Below are positions 1 to 9,573 of a stretch of DNA of 64,000 nt, one piece after another; the stretch's first letter is position 1, and every line of letters begins with the position of its first letter. A model generated the notes under the pieces. It was not told the origin of the DNA, did no database searches, and saw only the letters and a program-made list of their open reading frames with translations. The stretch spans positions 89,571 through 153,570 of the forward strand of contig JADJPH010000012.1 in assembly GCA_016713335.1 (NCBI GenBank), read 5' to 3'. A program made the translations under genes and the position numbers. Source of the DNA: Candidatus Fredericiella danica (GTDB taxonomy: Bacteria > Chloroflexota > Anaerolineae > Caldilineales > Caldilineaceae).

Positions 1-387
1 GCCGAAGATAACCCGACCAACCAGAAGGTGACACTTCACCTCCTGGCGCGGCTTGGGTATCACGCTGAGGCGGCCGCAGATGGCTACCAGGTGCTGGAGG
101 CGCTGCAACGCAAACGGTTTGACGTTGTCTTAATGGACATTCACATGCCCGAGATGGATGGACTCGAAGCAACACGCAGGATCCGCGCCGACACGACCCG
201 CGAGCAGCCCACCATTTATGCCTTGACCGCAGCCGCCACGCCAGAGGATGCCGCCGCCTGCCGGGCAGCAGGGATGGACGGCTACTTGACGAAACCGCTT
301 CAACTTGCCCAATTGGTCGGCGCATTGCGCACCACGGCCGAACAGAAGCTACAAGCAAAAGCGAACCATCCACTGGCAGACACGTAA
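1..387 (+). CDS. Receiver (REC) domain, C-terminal part of a two-component protein, 5' end outside window
   Basis: The frame is open from base 1, so the gene starts upstream. The roughly 128 residues form one CheY-like receiver domain. It starts at AEDNPTNQKV, the acidic-pocket strand typical of the C-terminal receiver of hybrid sensor kinases. The phosphoacceptor aspartate lies in VLMDIHMPEMDG (codon 136-138), the switch region reads ALTA, and the conserved lysine is in LTKPL. A short polar tail (EQKLQAKANHPLADT) follows with no output domain, so this is more likely the end of a hybrid histidine kinase than a DNA-binding regulator. The kinase part cannot be seen. Confidence 0.85.
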   Translation, partial: AEDNPTNQKVTLHLLARLGYHAEAAADGYQVLEALQRKRFDVVLMDIHMPEMDGLEATRRIRADTTREQPTIYALTAAATPEDAAACRAAGMDGYLTKPLQLAQLVGALRTTAEQKLQAKANHPLADT

Positions 388-437
388 CCCGCGCACAATC
401 CTCATTCCTGAATCAGCGCCGCGCATTGGCTGTGCTG

Positions 438-476
438 TATAATGGGTGCCAATCGAGTGTGAAACGAAATTCACAC
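438..476 (+). promoter_or_regulatory. Putative promoter -10 box and operator upstream of beta-galactosidase
   Basis: A perfect TATAAT lies at 438-443. Just downstream is a palindrome, GTGTGAA-N6-TTCACAC (457-476), where a repressor would block transcription. It ends about 44 bp before the lacZ start. The arms resemble LacI/GntR-type half sites, but no regulator gene is adjacent. No clear -35 box was found. Confidence 0.4.
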
Positions 477-519
477 CCTTCCATCTCTTTATTGAAATCT
501 AGATCGAAGATTGCCTGCC

Positions 520-3500
520 ATGTCCATTGATTCGTCGCTCATGCCCATGCTTTTCATCGCCGGTGCGCCCAGTTGGAAGATGCCGCAGCTCACCGGCCTC
601 AACAAGTTACCGCCGCGCGCGACGTTGACTCCCTACCCCGACGCAGCCAAAGCGCTGGCTCAGCCGCGGGAAGCATCACCTTACTTCCAGAGTCTCAACG
701 GTGAATGGCAGTTTCAAGTCAAGGATCGACCGCAAGCAGTGACCGCCGCGTCCATCGCCCAGGGAGATTGGTCGGCGATCGAGGTGCCGGGCAATTGGAC
801 GATGCAGGGATTCGGCAAACCGCACTATACAAACGTGCAAATGCCGTTCCCCGATCTGCCACCGGAGGTGCCGCAGGACAACCCAACCGGCATCTATCGG
901 CGCCTGTTCACCGTGCCAGACGACTGGGCAACCCGGCGCATTGTCCTCCACTTTGGCGGTTGCGAAGGCGTGCTCTACGTCTATGTCAACAACCAGCCCA
1001 TTGGCATGAGCAAGGATGCCCGTACACCGGCGGAGTTTGATGTCAGCGACCAGGTCCACCTTGGCGCCGAAAACGAACTGCGGGTGGTCGTCGTGCAATT
1101 CTCAGATGCAAGCTTTATCGAAGACCAGGATCACTGGTGGCAGGCGGGACTCTATCGCGAGGTTTTCCTCTACAGCACGGCGCGACCACACCTGCAGGAT
1201 CTCTTCGCACGCGGGGACCTCGACGACAATCTGATAGACGGCGTCTTGCGGATTACCTGCAAAGTCGGATTTCCAGGCCACCCTGCGCCCGATTGCACGG
1301 TGACCGCCCAACTCTTCGACGCCGCCGGCCAGCCTGCGCTGGCGGCGCCACTCACAGGGGTCGTGGGGGGGCGCAAGAGCGAATTGGGTTATCCAACGCA
1401 AACGACCAATGAGGTCAGATTTGAGACGGCCATCGCCAGCCCACAGCAGTGGTCCGCAGAATCGCCCTATCTCTACACCCTGGTCGTCTCTTTACAGGGC
1501 GCAGACCAGGTAGAAAGCACGCGCTGCACCGTCGGCTTCAGACGCGTCGAGGTCCAGGATCGCCAACTGCTCGTCAACGGTCAACCGGTCATGATCAAAG
1601 GGGTCAACCTCCACGACCACAGCGACGCCAGCGGCAAGGCTGTCGACGCGTCGCTCACGGAGACTGACTTGAGGCTGATGAAGCAGTTCAACGTCAATGC
1701 AATTCGCTGCTCTCACTATCCCAAGGATCCAAGCTTTTATGATCTGTGTGATCGGTATGGATTCTATGTGGTGGACGAGGCAAAATGTTGAGGCGCATGC
1801 CTTCTACGACCTGTGCACCGATTTACGCTATACCGCGGCGTTTATTGAGCGCGCGCAGAACATGGTGGAGCGCGATAAGAATCACCCATGCATCATTGTC
1901 TGGTCACTGGGCAATGAATCCGGCTACGGTCCCAACCATGACGCCGCCGCCGGCTGGGTGCGCAGCGTCGATCCTCACGCCCCTCCACTATGAAGGCGCC
2001 ATTAGTCGCTGGATGGGTGCGCAATGGGACGATGGCGCGAGCGCCACGGACATCATCTGCCCGATGTATCCCGCCATCAGCGAAATTGTCGAATGGGCCC
2101 AATCCGGCCAGGGACACCGCCCTGTCATTGTTTGCGAGTACTCCCATGCCATGGGCAACAGCAACGGCAGCCTGTCCGACTACTGGGCAGCCTTTGAACG
2201 CTACAAAGGCCTTCAAGGTGGCTTCATCTGGGAGTGGCTCGATCATGGCATCCGCCTCACTACGGAAAATGGGGAAGCGTACTGGGCCTATGGCGGCGAC
2301 TTTGACGACATTCCAAACGACGCCAACTTCTGTGCAGATGGGCTCGTCTGGCCTGACCGCACACCGCACCCTGCGCTCTTTGAGTTCAAGCATCTGGCGC
2401 AGCCAGTCGCCGTCGCCTGGAGCAGCACATCCCAGGGGCGGATTCAGATTCACAATAAGCACGACTTCATCAACCTGAACCACCTGTACGGTGAATGGGA
2501 GCTGACGGTGGATGGCGTCCGGACGGCGCATGGCTTGCTGCCCGAACTCAATCTGCTGCCAGGGGCAACCAGGGAGGTCGATCTCGATCTGGCAGGTTTA
2601 CGGACCGACGGTGAAGCGTTCTTCAACGTGCGCTTCTTCGAAGTAGCGGACACGCTGTGGGCCCCTGCAGGCTTCGAAGTCGGTTGGGTGCAGTTGGCCG
2701 TACCAGGCGGAACCCCGGCGCTGCCACACCGCCGCGCCATGGCGCGGAAACAGCCTACTCGTTGGCTGAAGGCGACGATGTGATCACGATTGGCCTGGAT
2801 GAACTGGGCGTCAGTATCGTCGTGGACCGCCAATCCGGTATGCTCCGGCATTTCGGCCCCGGTGCGTCGAACGCCTTTGTGCGCGGACCTCAGCTCAACG
2901 TCTGGCGCGGCGCCACTGACAATGATGGCATCAAACTGCTGTTGGATCAGCAGGGCAATAAACCGCTGACACGGTGGCTGGCGCTTGGGCTGAACCATGT
3001 AGAGCAGCGTCTCCAGAGCATCCGCGTCACTGAAACCGAGGATGGATTGCCGTCCATTGAGGTGGTTCATTGCGCCTCGGGCCGCGAACAGTGGGACGAC
3101 TTCACGCACACACAGCACTATACGCTGCTGCCCACGGGCGAGTTGCACGTTAAGAACCGCATCGAACTCGGCCCCGACGTGGATGACTTACCCCGCATCG
3201 GTGTCAACATGGTGCTCCGGGATAACTTAGAGGAGTTGAAGTGGTATGGCCGCGGTCCTTGGGAAAACTACGCGGATCGCAAAGCCGCGGCGATGGTGGG
3301 TGTCTACGAAAGCACCGTGACTGAGCAGTATGTGCCCTATATCGTGCCCCAGGAACACGGGCACAAAACCGACGTGCGCTGGCTCACATTGACCGGCGCT
3401 GACGGGCAGGGAGTGCGGGTCAGCGGCATGCCGACCCTTGAATTCTCCGCATCGCACTTTGAAGCCAACGATCTGTATGCTGCCCGCCATACAACGGACC

Positions 3501-3643
3501 TGAAGTCGCGGGCGGAGGTCATTCTGAATCTCGACAGTGCACAGCGCGGCCTCGGCACCGCCAGTTGTGGACCAGACACGCTCGCCGAATATCGACTTCA
3601 AGCGCGTGCGTACGAATTCAGCTATCGTATTCAAGCTTTGTAG
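520..3643 (+). CDS. lacZ: Beta-galactosidase, glycoside hydrolase family 2 (frameshifted)
   Basis: Hydrolyses terminal beta-galactosides such as lactose. The full locus codes for about 1,040 residues, the normal length of LacZ-type GH2 enzymes. In order it shows the N-terminal jelly-roll (SLNGEWQF; VPGNWTMQGFGKPHYTNVQMPF), the immunoglobulin-like linkers, the TIM barrel with the acid/base Glu in SLGNESGYG (codon 1916-1918) and the nucleophile Glu in VIVCEYSHAMGNS (codon 2136-2138), and the C-terminal beta-sandwich (LNVWRGATDNDG; WYGRGPWENYADRK). Three frame changes break it: near 1781 (AAAA where DEANVEAH needs AAA), near 1975 (CCCC run before HYEG), and near 2750. ATG 520 is preferred over TTG 511. 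No signal peptide is evident, so it is probably cytoplasmic. The lipid kinase follows after 2 bp. Confidence 0.93.
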
Positions 3644-3645
3644 CC

Positions 3646-4547
3646 ATGGTTGCCGCCATTTCCGGTGTTGTACCGCTGATCTATAACACGACTGCAGGGT
3701 CCCAGGCCCGCAATACACGCAGGCTCAATCAAGTCGTGAATGGTCTGCATGCGGTTGGTATCGACGTCGAGGTCGCATTGGTGCAAAGTCCGGACGAGGT
3801 GCTGGCCGCGACGGCAAAAGCAGTCCATCGCGGCGGAGAACTTGTCCTGGTGTGTGGTGGCGACGGCACGGTCGAAACCGCGGCGAATGCAGTGATCGGC
3901 GCCGGAACCACCCTTGGGATCCTGCCGGCCGGGACGCGCAATAACGTTGCGCGCAGTTTACACATTCCCCTCGACTTGAAAGGCGCCATCGCCGTGTTGC
4001 GCACTGGCGCAGTGCAGCGCATCGGCGCAGGTCATGCGCGCACAAAGGGCGCGCACGTTGGTTCCTCGAGACATTCACGGTGGGGTTGTTCTCGTCGCTC
4101 TATCCGGATGCGGACGCCATCCAGAAGGGCGACATCGGCCGCGTCGCCGGTCTTCTGGCTACCTTTGCGGCGGCGCCAATGGCACGCTTCAACATTCGCA
4201 TCGACGGGGGCGAACTTGAGATGAAGGCAAGGGCGCATGCCGTCATGGGGGTCAATCTACCCATCGTGGGCGGCAATTTCCGGCTTAACGATGACATCCA
4301 CTACACAGACGACCACCTGGACATTTTCATCTATGATCGGCTCGACAAGCTGGACATGTTGATCTACGGGTTTGATGTGCTGGCGGGGATGGCGGAAGAT
4401 CCGGCCATCCCTCACCTGCGCGCCACCACGCTCGAAATTACCTGCGATCCCCCGCTGCCCGTCATGGCCGATGGCTTCGACCTTGGCGAGGGCCCGGTCA
4501 CCGTTACTTCCGCGCCACGCATCCTTCGCGTGATCACTGGATCCTGA
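3646..4547 (+). CDS. Diacylglycerol/lipid kinase, YegS/DagK-like (frameshifted)
   Basis: Predicted ATP-dependent lipid kinase of the diacylglycerol kinase catalytic family, about 300 residues, normal length. The N-terminal half shows the nucleotide-binding motif VCGGDGTVE (near 3855) and GILPAGTRNNVAR, a variant of the usual LPxGTxND. The C-terminal half has the beta-sandwich of the family with ETFTVGLFSSLYPDAD, LPIVGGNFRLND and MADGFDLGEG. The frame changes near 4050-4060, between KGAH and WFLETF. The ATG is 2 bp after the lacZ stop, so the two may be co-transcribed, though a functional link is not obvious. The lipid substrate cannot be told from sequence. Confidence 0.85.
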
Positions 4548-4784
4548 CCAACTGTCCCATTGCCGGCGAAAGCAGATCCAGGGCGCCAACTTGGCGGTCA
4601 CTCAAAATTCTAGCACGACAACGGGCGCAATTTGGGGTAAACTTACTTACGTTGGCGAACCTCACCACGGCGAAGCGCTAACCGCTCAGGCAGAAGGACT
4701 GCCCCAGATGAAGCAAACTTTTCATCCCCGCCGGCGCCCTGGTCTCATTACCAGCCGCGGCGACCCACAAGGCATGAAGACCGT

Positions 4785-5417
4785 ATGATCCAGGAACAAC
4801 TACTCCGCCTCCTGCTTGCGGTCATGGTCGGAGGGCTGATCGGCTATGAGCGGGAGTATCACGAAAAAGCCGCCGGGCTCCGCACCATCACGCTGGTCTG
4901 CGTTGGCAGCGCCCTCTTCACGATGTTTGCGGATTATGCTGCCGGGCGGGCCGATGCGGTGCGCCTTGCGGCGGGCGTCGTCACGGGTATCGGATTTCTG
5001 GGCGCCGGTGTCATCCTGCGCGATCACGGTCAGGTTACGGGCATGACAACGGCAGCCACGATTTGGGTGGCTGCGGCGCTTGGCGTTGGGCTGGGGTTTG
5101 GGGCATACTGGTTGATTGGTGTGGCAACAATCGTCGTGCTCGCCGTGCTCTGGATTTTCCCAAGGTTGGAGATCCAACAGCGCGCCAACGATACGATGAC
5201 GTTTGATCTCACCACCAGGTATGACAAGTCTCGCTACGCAGTCTTTCTGCGTCGCATCGCTGAGCATCATCTCCGCATCGTGCGGCACACGATCGCCCGC
5301 AAAGGCGAGGACGACATGATCTGCATGTGGGTCGTCTTTGGAAAACCAGACGATTTGACCGACCTGGCCAAGGAATTTATCGACAACGCTGAAGTCAAGG
5401 ATTTCAGCATTTACTAA
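4785..5417 (+). CDS. MgtC/SapB family membrane protein
   Basis: A 210-residue protein of the MgtC/SapB family, often linked to magnesium limitation or acid tolerance and to control of the F-type ATPase in pathogens. The first 130 residues hold about four hydrophobic segments and the family hallmarks GGLIGYEREYHEKAAGLRT and GIGFLGAGVILRD. The C-terminal 80 residues form a soluble ACT-like tail (YAVFLRRIAEHHLRIVR). Intact frame; start ATG 4785. The 237 bp before it (4548-4784) contain no convincing gene. The physiological role in this organism is unknown. Confidence 0.88.
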   Translation: MIQEQLLRLLLAVMVGGLIGYEREYHEKAAGLRTITLVCVGSALFTMFADYAAGRADAVRLAAGVVTGIGFLGAGVILRDHGQVTGMTTAATIWVAAALGVGLGFGAYWLIGVATIVVLAVLWIFPRLEIQQRANDTMTFDLTTRYDKSRYAVFLRRIAEHHLRIVRHTIARKGEDDMICMWVVFGKPDDLTDLAKEFIDNAEVKDFSIY

Positions 5418-5476
5418 GGGGTGTGCGGCGCCTGACAGCGCGCCGTACACCCCTTGACGGACGAACAGCGGCGCGC

Positions 5477-7119
5477 ATGATATCTGGCGTCACCAACATC
5501 AAAAGCAGCTTCCGCCGCGTCGACGAAATCACACGCGTGCTGGCAAAATATGGGCTGGCCGACTGGGTGGGCGATATCACGCCCGGCTTCGTGCGCCGTC
5601 GCTTCCTGACCCCCGACGGCACCCCCGTCAAAGACCTGCCCTTCGAGGTGCGCGTCCGCCTCGCTATGACCGAATTGGGCACCACCGCGATCAAACTCGG
5701 CCAGATGATGAGCACGCGCGCCGACATGGTCGGGCCGGAACTCGCCACCGAACTGGCGCAGTTGCAGGCTGATGTCCCCGCCGATGGGCCTGATGCGGTG
5801 CGCGCCACGATCACGGCCGAACTGGGGCAGCCCCCAGAGCAGATCTTTGCGGCGTTTGACTACACCCCCCTGGCCTCGGCCTCGATTGGCCAGGTCCATC
5901 TTGCCCAACTCCCGGATGGCGTCAATGTCGTCGTCAAAGTCCAGCACGCAGGCATCGAGCAAAAGGTGCGCGGTGACCTGTCGCTCCTCAACAGCGTCGC
6001 CCAACTTGCTGAGAACAACAGTAAGGAAATCGCGTTCTATCGGCCAACAGATACGATTGATGAGTTCAAACGTTCCCTGCTGCGCGAGCTGGACTTCCAG
6101 ACCGAACTGAACAACATTCTCGTCTTTGACCGCAACTTTGCAAAGGATCCAAAGGTCAAGTTCCCCGTTGCCTACCCGGAGTATTCCTCGCGACGGGTGC
6201 TTACGATGGAACGGTTGAGCGGCTACAGTATCGCCAACACCGCGCGCATGAAAGCCGACGGCGTCGACATGGGCGCGTTTGCGCAACTCTTCGCCAATAC
6301 GATGATGACGATGATCTTCCGCGATGGTTTCTACCATGCGGATCCGCACCCGGGCAACGTCTTCGTGCTGCCGGGTGGCCAACTGGGCATGCTGGATCTG
6401 GGCAAGGTGGGACGTGTCGACGAAGACACCCGCGACGACTTCATCAACATTGTCACGGCTTTTCTCACCAAAGATGTCGCCGGTCTCACCGATGAACTGC
6501 TGCAAATGTGTGAGACGCCACCCGACCTGAACCAGACCAGCTATCGTGCGGATGTAGCCGACTTTATCGGCGAGTTCGGGGACACCGCCGAAGGCAAACT
6601 CGATATCGGGGCAGCATTTGGGTCGATGTTTGCCATCATCCGTAAACACCACCTTGGGGTTCCCCGCGCGTCAATATGCTGCTGCTGGTCGTTGTTCAAA
6701 CAGAAGGCACCGCACGCGGACTCGATCCTGATTTCAATCTCACGGCGACCCTCCAACGCTTTGGCGCAGACCTGATCAAGAAGCGCTTCTCACCGGCGCG
6801 GCTGCAACGGGATGCCGTGCGCTCGTTTCGCGACTGGAGCCGGTTGCTGCAGGCGCTCCCACGCGAGACACTCGACCTGATCGAACGGGCGCAAGCCGGT
6901 GAGCTCAGGATCAATGTCGAACAGCGCGGCATTGAAAAGCCCATCAACCGCCTGGCCTACGGCATCATTGCCTCAGCCGTCCTGCTTGCCTCTGCGCTCC
7001 TCTGGGCCAGCAGCGCCCCCCCAACCCTGTGGGGCATCTCCATTTTTGGTGTGCTTGGCGTCGTCCTTGCGTTTCTTTTGGGCGTCCACGTCCTCTTCCT
7101 GATCTGGCGCTCCGGCTGA
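5477..7119 (+). CDS. ABC1/UbiB/AarF family atypical kinase (frameshifted)
   Basis: An atypical protein-kinase-like ATPase of the UbiB/ABC1 family, usually linked to isoprenoid quinone synthesis or lipid homeostasis at the membrane. Family motifs seen: KLGQMMSTRADMVGPE (KxGQ motif), SIGQVHLAQL, VVVKVQHAG (nucleotide-binding lysine), HADPHPGNVFVLPGG (catalytic loop) and LDLGKVGRV (metal-binding, LDLG for the usual DFG). The C-terminus has two hydrophobic segments (IIASAVLLASALLW and ISIFGVLGVVLAFLLGVHVLFL), as expected for a UbiB membrane anchor. One frame change near 6662-6672 separates kinase core and tail. ATG 5477 is used; in-frame GTG 5423 is possible. Length of about 547 residues is normal. 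Confidence 0.9.
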
Positions 7120-7317
7120 ATAGCACGCATGCTATGCCGATTTTCCTGTAAATCCCGCTCAGGACAATTGTCCACCTCACCAATCCCCTTTCGGCAGTCG
7201 ATTTAGAAAGTGCAGCAGGCTTTCTGCACAGCGTAAGGTAGACGTTAAGCCGTCGTACTCATGCCTCCAGTTCGCTACACTATGTTTAGCAAGAACATGG
7301 TGGGAGCGGAGGCAGTC

Positions 7318-8597
7318 ATGGTCACGGCGACCAAAAAAGCCTATTACTTAGTAAGTGCGCTGGCTATTGTCGTGGTGGCGTTTGCCACAACACTCGCGCC
7401 GGCTGCAAGCGCTGCGGCGCAGTCTGACCCCGCAGTCCAAACCCTCCTGATCCAATTCAGACCTGAGGTTGATGAGACAACCCGGCTGGCGACAGTCGCG
7501 GCCCTCGGCGCGGAACTCGTCGATTGGATGCCTGAAATCAATGTGGCGGTCGTGCAGGGCGCAACATCACCTGGCGGTGGCAGCCCAACCAGCTGCCACC
7601 CTGGTAAACTTCGTCGAAGAGGACGGCGCAGTCCAGGGCACCCTGGACATTGCGGACCCCTATTTCAACGATTCCGCAGGCGGCTATGGTCACGCGCTGA
7701 TCCAATTGAGCAAGGCCTGGGATATCTCCACCGGCAGTTCCGCCGTGATCATTGCCGTACTCGATACCGGGATCAACCGCCTCCACCCGGAATTCAAGGG
7801 ACGCGTCATGGCCGGCACGGATTTCATCAACGGCGACAGCGACCCTGCGGACGATCACGGTCATGGGACCCATGTCGCAGGCATCGCCGCCGCCGCCATC
7901 GATGGCAAAGGTTCTGCCGGAGTATGCCCACGCTGTAAGATCATGCCGGTCAAAGTACTGGATAAACTAAATGAAGGCTCGTGGCGGTCGGTCAGCCGTG
8001 GCATTCTGTACGCCGTCAATCATGGCGCCCACGTCATCAACCTGAGCCTCGGCGGTTTTGCCAGCTCCGATACGCTCGAAAGCGCCATCCAGTACGCCCA
8101 TGACCACGGTGTTGTCGTCGTCGCGGCCGCGGGCAACGGCGCCACCGACGAACCGTTCTACCCCGCAGCGCTTGACGACGTGATCGGCGTCAGCGCCGTG
8201 GTGAAAAAGGACGTGTTCTGGTCGCTCAGCGATTATGGCGACTATATCGACGTTGCCGCCCCCGGCGTCGGGATCTTGAGCAGCTACCATGACCTGAACT
8301 TCGGCGGCGGCTACGCCTTCATGACCGGCACCAGCATGGCGACCCCGTTTGTGAGTGGCCTTGTCGGGCTCATGCTCAGCGTTGACCCTTCACTCGACCC
8401 AGACAAAACCGTGGAACTGATCCGCAGAAGCCGATGACCTTGGCGACCCCGGCTTCGATCCTTATTTCGGCTATGGCCGCATCAACGTGTACAAGACCGT
8501 CGTCGCCACCTACGAACGCACCGTAGTGCACGATGCGCCGGCGCCGGCAGGTGCCTCGGCGGTTGCCCTCTTTATGCCACTGGTGCGCACCAAATAA
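7318..8597 (+). CDS. Secreted subtilisin-like serine protease, S8 (frameshifted)
   Basis: Predicted exported subtilase. A signal peptide (KKAYYLVSALAIVVVAFATTLAPAASA) is followed by an I9-like propeptide (TLLIQFRPEVDE) and the S8 domain with the complete triad: Asp in IAVLDTGINR, His in DDHGHGTHVAG, Ser in GTSMATPFVSG, plus the oxyanion Asn region AAAGNGATD. Frame changes occur near 7570 (propeptide end) and near 8430. The second restores DLGDPGFDPYFGYGRINVYK, the normal end of an S8 domain, and moves the stop from 8437 to 8597. The protein ends ALFMPLVRTK, resembling a hydrophobic LPLV-type tail seen on exported Chloroflexota proteins. ATG 7318 is chosen because GGAGCGGAGG precedes it. About 426 residues. 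Confidence 0.9.
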
Positions 8598-8710
8598 CCG
8601 TAGCAGCAAATCCGGCGGCGCATAGAGTACGGCAGATAGCGCTTCTGTACGACTGAGACGCCGGCGGAATTTGTGAATCATGTTCCTTGCTCCTATCATC
8701 ACTTGAACGT

Positions 8711-8745
8711 ACCCGGCGACGCGACGCCGGGTATGTTCTTTCTAG
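8711..8745 (+). terminator. Putative intrinsic terminator after the subtilase
   Basis: A perfect 8-bp GC-rich stem ACCCGGCG/CGCCGGGT with a 6-nt loop (8711-8732) is followed by a T-rich stretch (ATGTTCTTTCT). It lies about 115 bp after the subtilase stop and 39 bp before the HAD gene, which has its own TATAAT at 8757-8762. Confidence 0.55.
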
Positions 8746-8770
8746 AGCCAACTAAAGGTATAATGAAACC

Positions 8771-9535
8771 ATGATTCTTGCGCTCGATCTGGATGACACC
8801 TTGCTCCGCACCGACAAGAGCATCAGTTCCCGCTCAATCGATGCTTTGCAGCGTTGGTTTGAAGCTGGCCACGAGGTGATCGTCGCCACAGGGCGCCCAC
8901 CACGTCAGGTCGATGCCGTCATCCCCGACCTGTTGCGCACCGCGCCGCGCATCGTCTACAACGGCGCCCAACTGATTGACTCTGGCGCAGTCCTGTATCG
9001 TAATGAGATCTCGACCGCCGATGTGCGCGACGTGATTGCATGGACCCAACGCTGTAGACCTGACTGGGTGGTCGGTCTAGAAATCAACGATCAATTGTAT
9101 GTCAATAAACCAACCAACAAACCCGGGCAATGGGTCGTCGAGGACTTGCAGAGTATCTGTGATCAGCCCGCGGCCAAAGTCCTCTTCCTCTTTGCCGAAA
9201 AACGGCACGACTTCTCCCCACTGCTCGACGCGCTACCGCCCACCACACGGGTCTTAATCAGCCCCAAATTTGCCATGGTGCAACTCTGTGGGCATACCAC
9301 CGACAAAGTGGATGCCTTGCAGTATTTGCTACAGACCCGTGGGCTGACACTGGGCGACGTCGCCGCCATCGGCGATGATGTCAACGACATCGAAATGGTC
9401 AGGATGGCGGGTGTCGGCGTTGCGATGGGCAACGCAGTGGATGAGGTAAAGGCCGTTGCAAACTGGATTGCACCAACGAATGACGATGATGGTGTCGCAG
9501 TAGCGATTGACTGGCTGCTGCAGCGCATAGCGTAA
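8771..9535 (+). CDS. Cof-type HAD-superfamily phosphatase
   Basis: A 254-residue HAD hydrolase of the Cof/IIB subfamily, which dephosphorylates sugar phosphates or related metabolites in the cytosol. Motif I is ALDLDDTLL with the nucleophile Asp at residue 6, motif II ATGRPP, motif III lysine in TDKVDALQYL, motif IV GDDVNDIEM, followed by GVGVAMGNAVDEVKAVA, diagnostic of the Cof group. The cap domain lies between motifs II and III. The frame is intact and the length typical. A TATAAT box lies 9-14 bp before the ATG, so the transcript would have almost no leader. Substrate unknown. Confidence 0.92.
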   Translation: MILALDLDDTLLRTDKSISSRSIDALQRWFEAGHEVIVATGRPPRQVDAVIPDLLRTAPRIVYNGAQLIDSGAVLYRNEISTADVRDVIAWTQRCRPDWVVGLEINDQLYVNKPTNKPGQWVVEDLQSICDQPAAKVLFLFAEKRHDFSPLLDALPPTTRVLISPKFAMVQLCGHTTDKVDALQYLLQTRGLTLGDVAAIGDDVNDIEMVRMAGVGVAMGNAVDEVKAVANWIAPTNDDDGVAVAIDWLLQRIA

Positions 9536-9573
9536 GCGGCCCCGAAAACGCATCAACCCAGGAAAATCCCGCC

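Noticed and set aside
458..475. CRP/cAMP receptor site upstream of lacZ
   Set aside because: The half sites match TGTGA/TCACA but the spacer is 8 instead of 6 bp, and it lies downstream of the -10 box.
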